Shown here piece by piece: positions 1 to 6,375 of a DNA stretch of 7,310 nucleotides. A program made the translations under genes and the position numbers. Location: NCBI GenBank assembly GCA_003153655.1, contig PMAK01000271.1, forward strand, positions 2,558 through 9,867, in the 5' to 3' direction. The notes under the pieces were generated by a model. It searched no databases, was not told the DNA's origin, and saw only the letters and a list, made by a program, of their open reading frames with translations. Positions within the stretch are counted from its first letter, which is position 1. The number at the start of each line of letters is the position of its first letter. Source of the stretch: Phycisphaerales bacterium (GTDB lineage Bacteria > Planctomycetota > Phycisphaerae > Tepidisphaerales > Tepidisphaeraceae).

Positions 1-419
1 ACGGTTTGGGAATAGAGGATTCCGTAGACGATCGTCGGCTCTCCTTGCCAGTCAAACTTGAGCGTGATGGTGGAACCCACGGGGATGGGATGGAGATTAT
101 CGCCGTTGGTATCGAGGGCGATGGCGTTGTTGACAACGATGCCATGGGTGATGAGCCATTGCTGGCTGCGCGCGTCGAGGAATTGCTGGGTGAAGAACCA
201 TACGCCGATGGTCAGTAATGCGATGGTCGCCAGGAGCCAGAAGCGTACGATGGGTGAAGACCAGGTTCTCCAATTTGCCGCGGACGAAATTGGACGAGGC
301 GGCGGCGGTGGCATGGGGGGAGCGGTGACCGTGGAGGCGCGAACCGGGGTGGATCCACCGGCATATGGAATCGTCGCGGGCCGACGGGACGGATCGGGAT
401 TGGATGGAGGCTGGGTCAA
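1..419 (-). CDS. Partial proline-rich single-span membrane protein, function unknown
   Basis: An open minus-strand frame begins right after the mrdA stop codon and runs off the left edge, so only about the first 139 residues are visible. I do not recognise the family. The N-terminal ~60 residues are rich in Pro, Ser and Thr and include a run of five prolines. One hydrophobic segment follows (RFWLLATIALLTIGVWFF, about bases 245-190). A soluble part comes next, containing VVNNAIALDTNGDNL and ITLKFDWQGEPTIVYGILYS, which looks like beta-strand material. No ATG lies near the mrdA stop. I chose TTG at 419-417, 21 bases downstream of that stop, because the frame is open and reads like coding sequence throughout. 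An ATG at 314-312 is the alternative, but no Shine-Dalgarno-like sequence precedes it. It is not RodA, which has many membrane spans from its N-terminus. A DUF3592-like small membrane protein is possible but only a guess. Confidence 0.6.
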   Translation of the reverse strand, partial: MTQPPSNPDPSRRPATIPYAGGSTPVRASTVTAPPMPPPPPRPISSAANWRTWSSPIVRFWLLATIALLTIGVWFFTQQFLDARSQQWLITHGIVVNNAIALDTNGDNLHPIPVGSTITLKFDWQGEPTIVYGILYSQT

Positions 420-440
420 GCGGTTCTCATTTCGGGCTTC

Positions 441-2849
441 TTATTTCGCCGCTCGAAGGTACCCGTGCTTGACGCAGTCTACAAGCAAGTCATGAGCGAT
501 GGCCCCGGCGACGCGGCCGCCCGCTTCGCCGTATTCGACGAACACGCAAAAGGCGACCTGGGGATGATCGGCGGGGGCATAGCCGATGAACCAGCCGTGG
601 GCGAGGTGTTTTTCGGGGTGATCGGGATAGTCGGGACGGAGGTACCAGCCTTCGGTGCCGGGATCGCCGAAGTTGACCTGGCGAATGTTGGTGATTTTGC
701 CGCTGGGATCGCGCTCGACGAGGGACATGAGCTTGCCGGTCTGGGCGGAGCCGGTCTTGCCGGCGATGGGGATATTCTGGAGGGGGTCTTGATCCAGCTT
801 CGGGCTTTGCAGTTCAGGAAGGATCGCCGAGCCGGTGCCTTGCAGGGTGCAGACTTCCTCCATTCCTTTCCTGACCGCCTGGATGGCATCGGGCGACAGA
901 TGCAGATCGACGGCATCCGGCTGCGGCAGGGTCGATGGGCGCGTTGTGAAGCGTCCGGCGTCGGCAGTGGCAACGAGCCGGGGACGCATCCAAACGCCGT
1001 CGCGGGCGAGGGTGGCGGCGACATTGGCCATCTGGATCGGCGTGGCCTGAATGTGCCCTTCGCCGATCCCGGCGGACCAGGTTTGAGTTTGAGCGAGGAT
1101 GTGGTTGGCATCGGTGGGCCGGTAAATCAGGCCTGGGTTTTCTTCAATGCCGATGCCGCTGAGCCTGCCGAGGCCAAATTTATCAAACCACGCACTGAGG
1201 TTGTCCATTCCCATGCGCAGGGCGATCGTCTCGAAGACCACGTTGCAACTGTCTTTGATGCCGTCGGAAATCGTCAGCATGTTGTCGGGGCCGACGCCGG
1301 GGTCGCCCGCCCCGCCGGGGCCGTGGGTGATGTGTCCCGGCGGGCATGCGAAATAGATCCAGCAATGTCCGTAGGGCTGCGGCCTGTTGAACATCATCAA
1401 TTCGCCCTCGCAGTGTATTTTGTCGCGCGAGGTCATGAGGTTGCTGGTGATCGCGCCGGTGCCCACGATGGGCTTGACCGTCGAACCGGGCACGACATCC
1501 ATTTCCGTGGCGCGATCGAGCAACGGGCGATTCAATTCGTCGGCGGCGAGGAGGGCATAATGGGTTGCGAGATCCTTCGGGTCATAGCCGGGGTTGGAAA
1601 CCAGGGCGAGGACTTCGCCGGTATCGACTTTGATGACCACGGCTGCGCCGTGCTGGTTGTAGCGTGTTTCGACCTCTCCGGTTTTTAGATTGGTGTGAAC
1701 GCGGGTTTTGACGAATTCGTTTTCGATGTCCTGCTGCAGAAGGATATCGATGGAAAGCGAAACGTTTTTGCCGGGGACGGCGTTGATCGTATCAATGACG
1801 GGTTCGGTTCCGGTTGTCAGATCGATTTGTGCGACGCGATCGATCTTTCCGCGCGTGCCGCGAAGGGTTTCCTCGCAGAGGGCTTCGATTCCAGTACGTC
1901 CGGCCTGATCGTTCGGCCAGTATTTACGCAGTTCGCGGAAGGCGGTGACGCCGAAGCTGCCGAGCAGATCGGGCAACCAATATTGCGCTGCGTCGTCGGA
2001 CCAATATTGTTGCAATTGGGCATCAGCAAATCCCGCATCGAAATTGACCTCCTCCGGGCGGACCGCTCCCAAGTATCCGAGGACATTGCACCCCACGCGG
2101 CCAAAGCGGTATTCGCGATATTTGCTCGGGACGAGGCTGAGGCAGAAAAAACGCTCCTGCTGGCGGGCGAGCTGAGCCTGTACCTCGGGCGAAATATTGT
2201 GGAGGATCATGTGCGGGGAGGTTTCTTCGCCTACCTCGATTTCGAATTTATCCATGGCGGATTCATCGGGGGCGCTATCGACGAGGAAGTGCCGATACCA
2301 GCTTGTGGAATTTTCACGCTCGGATCGGTTTGCGGCATCTTCGTAGTTGTGCCACCAGATATAGCGCTTGCGCATTTCAACGCGGCGGACGATGTCCTGG
2401 CGGATTTCGTCGATCTGCTCGGGGGTCTGATTGCTGACGCGGGCCAATTCGTCCCACATCGCCGCGATGTCGCCGCGGATTCGATTGATTTCTTCATTCA
2501 GGGAGTTCTCTTTTTCTGTCCTGGAAAGAGATTTGTACTGGGCGCCGAGGCTATTCTTCAGATTTTTTTCCGCCCGTTTGGCGATCCACGTTTCATCGGG
2601 ATCCTCGGTGATGGCGCGGAAATCGACGCTGGCGTCAACGCACGGGGCCTCATCGACCAGCGTCGTATTGTTGCGGTCGAAAATCGTTCCGCGCGTGGTT
2701 TCGATGAACTCGCCGCGTTTCATGAGTTCCGTCGCCTGTTGGCGCCAATGATCGTGCTCGACAACCTGAATCTGGGTTGCGCGGATGGCCAATGCGGCAC
2801 AGGCCACGAGAAGAAGGGAAAGTAAAACTTTGAGTCGCCTCTCGAACAT
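441..2849 (-). CDS. mrdA: Penicillin-binding protein 2 (class B PBP, elongation transpeptidase)
   Basis: This is the DD-transpeptidase that cross-links peptidoglycan during side-wall elongation, anchored in the inner membrane with its catalytic domain in the periplasm. The 802 residues show a short cytoplasmic tail and one membrane segment (about 6-23). The class B pedestal motif RGTIFDR follows at 53-59, and GRTGIE with LRGTRG at 317-334. The transpeptidase domain has all three active-site motifs: S456-T-V-K459 in PGSTVKP, S534-C-N536, and K698-T-G700 followed by SAQ; HGWFIGYAP is at 751-759. Start ATG 2849 has AAGGA at 2860-2856, six bases upstream. The protein is about 170 residues longer than E. 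coli PBP2 (633). Most of the extra length is a charged, Trp-containing segment at about 80-210, with smaller additions at about 500-522 and 710-745. It follows mreBCD on the same strand but is separated from mreD by a plus-strand toxin-antitoxin pair. The PBP2 family is secure. Equating it with mrdA rather than another class B PBP rests on the mre context. Confidence 0.95.
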   Translation of the reverse strand: MFERRLKVLLSLLLVACAALAIRATQIQVVEHDHWRQQATELMKRGEFIETTRGTIFDRNNTTLVDEAPCVDASVDFRAITEDPDETWIAKRAEKNLKNSLGAQYKSLSRTEKENSLNEEINRIRGDIAAMWDELARVSNQTPEQIDEIRQDIVRRVEMRKRYIWWHNYEDAANRSERENSTSWYRHFLVDSAPDESAMDKFEIEVGEETSPHMILHNISPEVQAQLARQQERFFCLSLVPSKYREYRFGRVGCNVLGYLGAVRPEEVNFDAGFADAQLQQYWSDDAAQYWLPDLLGSFGVTAFRELRKYWPNDQAGRTGIEALCEETLRGTRGKIDRVAQIDLTTGTEPVIDTINAVPGKNVSLSIDILLQQDIENEFVKTRVHTNLKTGEVETRYNQHGAAVVIKVDTGEVLALVSNPGYDPKDLATHYALLAADELNRPLLDRATEMDVVPGSTVKPIVGTGAITSNLMTSRDKIHCEGELMMFNRPQPYGHCWIYFACPPGHITHGPGGAGDPGVGPDNMLTISDGIKDSCNVVFETIALRMGMDNLSAWFDKFGLGRLSGIGIEENPGLIYRPTDANHILAQTQTWSAGIGEGHIQATPIQMANVAATLARDGVWMRPRLVATADAGRFTTRPSTLPQPDAVDLHLSPDAIQAVRKGMEEVCTLQGTGSAILPELQSPKLDQDPLQNIPIAGKTGSAQTGKLMSLVERDPSGKITNIRQVNFGDPGTEGWYLRPDYPDHPEKHLAHGWFIGYAPADHPQVAFCVFVEYGEAGGRVAGAIAHDLLVDCVKHGYLRAAK

Positions 2850-2855
2850 GCCCCA

Positions 2856-2860
2856 TCCTT
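2856..2860 (-). promoter_or_regulatory. Shine-Dalgarno site of mrdA
   Basis: AAGGA on the minus strand lies six bases before ATG 2849. This supports that start for PBP2, whose predicted membrane segment then begins at the expected distance from the N-terminus. Confidence 0.7.
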
Positions 2861-2867
2861 GGGATCG

Positions 2868-2882
2868 GCCCGGTTGCCGGGC
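2868..2882. repeat. Short perfect inverted repeat in the mrdA leader
   Basis: GCCCGG and CCGGGC flank a 3-base centre (TTG on the plus strand), giving a 6-bp all-GC stem. It sits eight bases upstream of the mrdA Shine-Dalgarno site. In RNA it could form a small hairpin in the mrdA leader. No T-tract follows on either strand, so it is not a convincing terminator. Short GC palindromes are common in GC-rich DNA, and a role is not established. Confidence 0.35.
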
Positions 2883-2979
2883 GGAAGACTACATTCTGCG
2901 CCGAGCGGATTGAAAGTGAAAGAGGCGGTTGAAGTGCTGGAGGCCGCCGGGGGTAGAATATTTGGTTTGGGCAGTTTGA

Positions 2980-2985
2980 TATGAT
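2980..2985 (+). promoter_or_regulatory. Possible -10 element for the antitoxin/PIN pair
   Basis: TATGAT differs from the TATAAT consensus at one position and lies in the AT-richer stretch just upstream of the antitoxin gene. Transcription from it would begin near 2992. That fits translation from ATG 3008 and excludes the upstream in-frame ATG at 2981. No good -35 hexamer was found at 16-18 bases spacing, so this is tentative. Confidence 0.35.
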
Positions 2986-3007
2986 AAGATTTTCGGCGGG
3001 ATTTATT

Positions 3008-3238
3008 ATGGTTCAATTCACGGGCCACTTCGACGGAAAAGTCATCCAGCCGGATGAGAAAGTTGAGATACCGGTCAATACACCGCTGCGCGTAACGATC
3101 GAACCGGCGGTCAAACAAGGAGCGCCGGGGGTCTCCTGGAGCCGCTTGCTTGAATTGGCCGAGCAATGCGCCGTTGAAGGTCCCGAAGACCTTGCGCTAC
3201 GGCACGATCACTATGCCCACGGGAAGCCCCTCGAATGA
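3008..3238 (+). CDS. Antitoxin-like small protein upstream of a PIN toxin
   Basis: This 76-residue protein probably neutralises the PIN ribonuclease encoded immediately downstream. The N-terminal half, with HFDGKVIQPDEKVEIP (7-22) then TPLRVTIEP (25-33), has the pattern of AF2212/DUF104-type antitoxins: a short beta-rich domain with FDGKV, a Pro-Asp/Glu pair and then a strand. The C-terminal tail contains LALRHDHYAHGKPLE (62-76), likely the toxin-contacting segment. An in-frame ATG at 2981 would add nine residues. I prefer ATG 3008 because it puts the family-like beta domain at the N-terminus and lies downstream of the possible -10 element; its Shine-Dalgarno sequence is weak. The stop overlaps the PIN gene start by four bases (ATGA), the usual coupling in such pairs. 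It is unlike the AbrB-fold or ribbon-helix-helix VapB proteins, so DNA binding cannot be assumed. The role is inferred from context and motif pattern. Confidence 0.75.
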   Translation: MVQFTGHFDGKVIQPDEKVEIPVNTPLRVTIEPAVKQGAPGVSWSRLLELAEQCAVEGPEDLALRHDHYAHGKPLE

Positions 3239-3639
3239 CCGTTCAGTTCGTGGACACATACTATCTCCTCGCGCTGGTGAATTCGCGAGACAAAGACCAC
3301 GAAAAGGCCATACGTCACAGCCAGGGCGCCATCGGCGGATTATTGACAACCACCTGGGTGCTCGTGGAGTTTGCCGACGCCCTGTGTGCGGCCAATTCTC
3401 GCGGCCGCGCCGCCCGGTTCATCAGGGGATTTTTGAGCCAATCATTTGTCGAGGTGATTGCGCCAAGTGAAACGCAATTTGAACATGGCCTGAATACTTA
3501 CGAAAATCGCCCCGATAAAGAGTGGTCGTTGACGGACTGTCTGTCGTTTCTGGTAATGCATGAACGAGGCATCATTGAGGCGTTGACGGCGGATCATCAT
3601 TTCGAGCAGGCGGGGTTTCGTGCGCTGTTGCGAGAATAA
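3235..3639 (+). CDS. PIN-domain ribonuclease toxin (VapC-like)
   Basis: This 134-residue PIN-domain protein is predicted to be a Mg-dependent endoribonuclease acting as a toxin on RNA. Acidic residues fall where the PIN active site expects them: D7 in FVDTYYLLALV, E45 in TTWVLVEFADAL, D101 in WSLTDCLSFLVM and D120 in ALTADHHFEQAGF. Its length is typical of a complete single-domain VapC-like toxin, and no frameshift is visible. The ATG overlaps the antitoxin stop (ATGA), implying translational coupling; there is no strong separate Shine-Dalgarno site. The gene ends 111 bases from the convergent mreD stop. With all four acidic positions present it is probably active. Its RNA target cannot be read from sequence. 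The vapC label is used only in the broad sense, because the partner is not a classical VapB. Confidence 0.88.
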   Translation: MTVQFVDTYYLLALVNSRDKDHEKAIRHSQGAIGGLLTTTWVLVEFADALCAANSRGRAARFIRGFLSQSFVEVIAPSETQFEHGLNTYENRPDKEWSLTDCLSFLVMHERGIIEALTADHHFEQAGFRALLRE

Positions 3640-3750
3640 AATTTAAGAAACTGACATAGCGGCCTTTGCGCGTAACGCACATTTGCCTCGCCAAAGTCTT
3701 TCATACGTTTTCCAGATTCCGACGCGAGCGGCATCCCAAACATCCAGGGG
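3640..3750. other. Convergent intergenic gap between the PIN toxin and mreD
   Basis: These 111 bases separate two converging stop codons. I looked for a bidirectional terminator and found only a 4-bp arm pair (TGCG/CGCA at about 3667-3679) without a T-tract. No gene is supported here. Without a terminator, transcripts from each side could run into the other gene. Confidence 0.5.
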
Positions 3751-4281
3751 CTAAGCTCGCCGACCGCGCTGAAATCCAAACGCTCGATTCATCCGCTGCA
3801 AGATCGCAAGCACAAACGGCGCGAGGATCGCTGAATAAATCGCCGTGTAGAACAGCGGCAGGATTGGGCTGTGGATGGGGGGGAGATGCTGGCCGTCTGG
3901 GGCTCTATCCGGCCCGGGGGGGCGGAGCCAGCCGTGGAATGCCAGGATCAATGCCACCATAAATCCCGCGATCATCGCAAGCATAAGGTGCGTCACGGGA
4001 TGTCGGCGATAGACCGCCTGCTGGATGGCCACGATAAACAGGGCGACGATGCCGTAACAGAGGGCGTAGAGGCCCATGGTCCCGCCGGAGGTGAGGTCCT
4101 GCATCGCGCCGAGTCCGAAGCACGCGAGCAAGGCTGTATCACGCGGGGCGTTCAGGGCGATGAAGATCACGGCGAGCAGAACGAAGTTTGGGCCGGCGGT
4201 ATTCCATTGGATCGCCCGCGCGATTCCCGCCTGCAATCCCAGGGTGATGTAGGCGAGAATAAAATAGCTGAGCGGTCGCAT
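3751..4281 (-). CDS. mreD: Rod shape-determining protein MreD
   Basis: MreD is the integral inner-membrane subunit of the MreBCD elongasome. The 176 residues are mostly hydrophobic, with roughly six membrane segments (about 5-22, 31-46, 48-62, 68-88, 97-117 and 139-161). The characteristic MreD stretch GAMQDLTSGGTMGLYAL (58-74) is present, with an Asp after the second or third helix and a Gly-rich turn. A polar Pro-rich loop (about 120-138) separates the last two helices and makes the protein slightly longer than E. coli MreD (162). The ATG lies 13 bases after the mreC stop; its Shine-Dalgarno site is poor, suggesting translational coupling to mreC. MreD sequences diverge strongly, so the call rests on size, topology, the central motif and position after mreC. 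Confidence 0.9.
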   Translation of the reverse strand: MRPLSYFILAYITLGLQAGIARAIQWNTAGPNFVLLAVIFIALNAPRDTALLACFGLGAMQDLTSGGTMGLYALCYGIVALFIVAIQQAVYRRHPVTHLMLAMIAGFMVALILAFHGWLRPPGPDRAPDGQHLPPIHSPILPLFYTAIYSAILAPFVLAILQRMNRAFGFQRGRRA

Positions 4282-4294
4282 ATCCGGATGATTT

Positions 4295-5131
4295 TTATTG
4301 CGGGTGGGTCATAACCCATACGCCGTCTTTGAGGGTGATGTCCGGCTCGTGCTCCAGATCGATTTCGGCGAAGAGCGATTGGCTGGGCAACGGCCCAATC
4401 AACGCAACGCGTCCAAGGCGGACACCATGAAGCTGGGGCCATCGATCGTCGGCCAGCACAATCCAATCGCCGATGCGAACGGCTTTTTTGACTGTTTCAT
4501 AGGGAAGCGTATTGATCACCCTATTGCCGTAACCCTGGCCGCGAACGATTGCTATCAGGCCGGCGTTTTCCGCGGCTCCGCCGCCGGAGACGGAGAAGAA
4601 ATGCCCGGTGACGGTAAATCCCGCGTCGGTCACGAGGGTGACATGGGCGGCCAACAACCCGGCGCGATCGACCACGCCGATCAGATTGACCACGGTTCCG
4701 GAGGATAGCACGGGCTGCCCGACCTGAATCGCGCTGAGCCCGGAGCCGGTGATGGTGATGCCGTCGTGATTGTCGGCGTCGGCGCCGGCCACTTCGTATC
4801 GGCTGCAATATTGTTCGAAGCCGCCGAGTCTTGCTCGCTCGTTGGCTCGCTGGGCCAGGCGGTCAATCTCGGCGGACATCAGTTGCACCTGCTGCCTCAG
4901 AACAAGATTCTCCTGCTCGATGGTCGTTGACGGGCGGGTGTCTTCCGGCACTTCATGAGCGAAGTGCGCGTGGATTTCGGTTGCGATTTTGTATGTTGGG
5001 CGCGAAATGGGGATCAGCAATGTTTCGAATTGTGTGCGGCCCAGGTCTGTGAGCCGCTGGGGTAGGACGAACGCGCTGAAGAAGCTGAGAATCAGAAGTG
5101 CAAAGAAAGTCTGGCTGAATCGCAGGGACAT
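4295..5131 (-). CDS. mreC: Rod shape-determining protein MreC
   Basis: MreC links cytoplasmic MreB and membrane MreD to periplasmic PBP2 and is thought to activate PBP2. The 278 residues have the standard layout. A short cytoplasmic tail and one membrane segment (about 7-23) come first. A coiled coil follows at about 70-103, beginning TTIEQENLVLRQQV. The periplasmic beta domains (about 110-275) contain GLIAIVRGQGYGN (191-203) and GDWIVLADD with HGVRLGRV (211-232), matching the conserved MreC signatures for G-[LV] and the P-x-G-x-x-x-G-x-V region. Length is typical of the family. An in-frame TGA lies two codons upstream of ATG 5131, so this is the first possible ATG; GAGG eight bases before it serves as Shine-Dalgarno. 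The gene begins 41 bases after the mreB stop and ends 13 bases before mreD, indicating one operon. Confidence 0.96.
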   Translation of the reverse strand: MSLRFSQTFFALLILSFFSAFVLPQRLTDLGRTQFETLLIPISRPTYKIATEIHAHFAHEVPEDTRPSTTIEQENLVLRQQVQLMSAEIDRLAQRANERARLGGFEQYCSRYEVAGADADNHDGITITGSGLSAIQVGQPVLSSGTVVNLIGVVDRAGLLAAHVTLVTDAGFTVTGHFFSVSGGGAAENAGLIAIVRGQGYGNRVINTLPYETVKKAVRIGDWIVLADDRWPQLHGVRLGRVALIGPLPSQSLFAEIDLEHEPDITLKDGVWVMTHPQ

Positions 5132-5172
5132 CGCTCACGCCTCACTACAAGGAGCTGAAAACGGCGCTAACA

Positions 5173-6228
5173 TCAGCCCTCGTCGGCGTCGGATTCCATT
5201 GTCTCTTTCCACAATTCGAGGTTTTCAAGGTAGACGCTGGTGCCGCGTGCGACGCAGGTGAGGGGATCTTCGGCGAGCCTGACATCTAAACCTGTTGCGT
5301 TGCTGATGACGGTCGTCAGGCCGCGGAGCAGGGACGATCCGCCGGCCATGGTGATGCCGTTTTCCACGAGATCGGCGGCAAGTTCCGGCTCGGCCATTTC
5401 CAGCGTGCGTTTGACGGCATCGATGATTTCGGTGACGGGTTCCTGCAAGGCTTCGCGGATTTCCTCGCTGGTGACGCCGGTCTTGCGGGGCAGGCCGCTG
5501 ATGAGATCACGACCGCGGACTTCCATGGTTGGCTCGCCGTTGCCGGAGGAGGCTGCGGAGCCGATCTCGATTTTGATTTTTTCAGCCATCTGCTCGCCGA
5601 TGGCCATGTTGTAGGTTTTTTTCATGTGGCTGACGATCGCCTCGTCGAAATCGTCACCGGCGACGCGGATGGATTCGCAAACGCTGATGTCGGCCAGGGA
5701 GATGATGGCCACTTCGGTTGTTCCGCCGCCGATGTCGACGATCATGCTGGCGGTGGGTTCGATGACGGGAAGCCCGGCGCCGATGGCGGCAGCCATGGGT
5801 TCCTCGACGAGATAAACACGCCGCGCTCCGGCGCGCTCGGCGCTGTCGTAGACCGCGCGGCGCTCGACGGCTGTGATGCCGGAGGGAATCGCGATGACGA
5901 CGCGCGGGCCGATGAAGTGTTTCCGGCCATGCACGCGGCGGATGAAATAGGCGAGCATCGCCTGGGTGATTTCGAAGTCGCTGATGACGCCGTCCTTCAG
6001 CGGACGGATGGCGGTGATTGAGCCGGGGGTTTTGCCCAGCATTTCCTTGGCGACCAGGCCGACGGCGTTTCCGTTTTGCAGGACGCGGTTGGTTCCCTTT
6101 TTGACGGCGACGACGCTGGGTTCGTTGAGGACGATGCCTTCGCCTTTGACGCAGACCAGCGTGTTACATGTGCCCAGGTCGATGCCCATGTCGATACTGA
6201 ACATGCCGAGCAGCCTATCGAAGATCAC
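5173..6228 (-). CDS. mreB: Rod shape-determining protein MreB (bacterial actin)
   Basis: MreB is an actin-like ATPase that forms membrane-associated filaments directing side-wall synthesis. The 351 residues contain the actin-superfamily ATP site: phosphate-1 D17-LGTCNT, a connect-1 region with E142-EPMAAAIG, phosphate-2 D165-IGGGTTEVA, and the adenosine motif MAGGSSLLRG near the C-terminus. GIVLNEPSVVA (31-41) is nearly invariant in MreB. The start is GTG 6228: it gives the N-terminus IFDRLLGMFSIDMGIDLG, which aligns with known MreB starts, and AGGAG lies eight bases upstream. A longer frame from ATG 6270 adds 14 unrelated residues and lacks a comparable site. Length matches E. coli MreB (347). 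The first phosphate loop has Cys where Ala or Ser is common, which should be tolerated. It heads the mreBCD operon. Confidence 0.98.
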   Translation of the reverse strand: MIFDRLLGMFSIDMGIDLGTCNTLVCVKGEGIVLNEPSVVAVKKGTNRVLQNGNAVGLVAKEMLGKTPGSITAIRPLKDGVISDFEITQAMLAYFIRRVHGRKHFIGPRVVIAIPSGITAVERRAVYDSAERAGARRVYLVEEPMAAAIGAGLPVIEPTASMIVDIGGGTTEVAIISLADISVCESIRVAGDDFDEAIVSHMKKTYNMAIGEQMAEKIKIEIGSAASSGNGEPTMEVRGRDLISGLPRKTGVTSEEIREALQEPVTEIIDAVKRTLEMAEPELAADLVENGITMAGGSSLLRGLTTVISNATGLDVRLAEDPLTCVARGTSVYLENLELWKETMESDADEG

Positions 6229-6236
6229 GCTGTCGT

Positions 6237-6241
6237 CTCCT
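6237..6241 (-). promoter_or_regulatory. Shine-Dalgarno site deciding the mreB GTG start
   Basis: AGGAG on the minus strand lies eight bases before GTG 6228. It lies inside the longer frame from ATG 6270 and so favours the GTG start, which also agrees with the conserved MreB N-terminus. Confidence 0.8.
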
Positions 6242-6325
6242 GGGCGGAAGGGGATGCCTCCGCAGCACACATTGGGTTGGTCGAATGGCTTGCCGATTGC
6301 AGAGTTGACCGACGCTCCGCATCGA

Positions 6326-6342
6326 ATCGCTCTGAAAGCGAT
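6326..6342. repeat. Inverted repeat 1 upstream of mreB
   Basis: Arms ATCGCT and AGCGAT flank the 5-base loop CTGAA, a perfect 6-bp stem. It is the element nearest mreB, about 100 bases from its start codon. Alone it would not be remarkable. It matters because two stronger inverted repeats follow within five bases of each other. Confidence 0.45.
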
Positions 6343-6346
6343 GTGA

Positions 6347-6372
6347 GGCTCGCAGCCGCCTGGCTGTGAGCC
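6347..6372. repeat. Inverted repeat 2 upstream of mreB (GC-rich hairpin)
   Basis: Arms GGCTCGCAGCC and GGCTGTGAGCC flank the 4-base loop GCCT. Ten of eleven positions pair by Watson-Crick rules. The remaining one (6352/6367) is G-T on the plus strand, so RNA read rightward keeps an 11-bp stem with a wobble pair, whereas leftward RNA has a C-A mismatch. No T-tract follows, so a simple rho-independent terminator is unlikely. Confidence 0.65.
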
Positions 6373-6375
6373 GCC

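Noticed and set aside
6..495. Plus-strand open frames at 6-218 and 58-495
   Set aside because: They lie opposite the partial membrane-protein gene and the end of mrdA. The translations show no domain, and the minus-strand frame has a sensible membrane segment and continuous coding character.
465..2825. Two long plus-strand open frames (465-1688 and 1695-2825) opposite nearly all of mrdA
   Set aside because: They mirror the PBP2 frame on the other strand. Their translations are Gly/Ala/Asp-rich with no recognisable domain, as expected from GC-biased codon positions, while the minus frame has all PBP2 motifs.
2720..3166. Minus-strand 148-codon frame overlapping the mrdA start and the antitoxin gene
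   Set aside because: It overlaps two better-supported genes in other frames and shows no conserved motif.
3087..3677. Direct repeat TGCGCGTAACG at 3087-3097 and 3667-3677, near the toxin cassette
   Set aside because: One copy lies inside the antitoxin coding sequence, so it cannot mark the insertion boundaries. Several 11-base repeats are expected by chance in a window this size.
3640..3750. Possible bidirectional terminator between the PIN gene and mreD
   Set aside because: Only a 4-bp arm pair without a T-tract was found, too weak to call.
6229..6270. ATG 6270 as the mreB start
   Set aside because: The extra 14 residues do not resemble MreB N-termini, and AGGAG sits properly spaced before GTG 6228.
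5240..6369. Plus-strand open frames opposite mreB (5240-5614, 5626-6021, 5966-6346, 6076-6369)
   Set aside because: These are shadows of the secure MreB frame. The last two extend into the divergent region, but their translations there show nothing gene-like and run through the inverted repeats.
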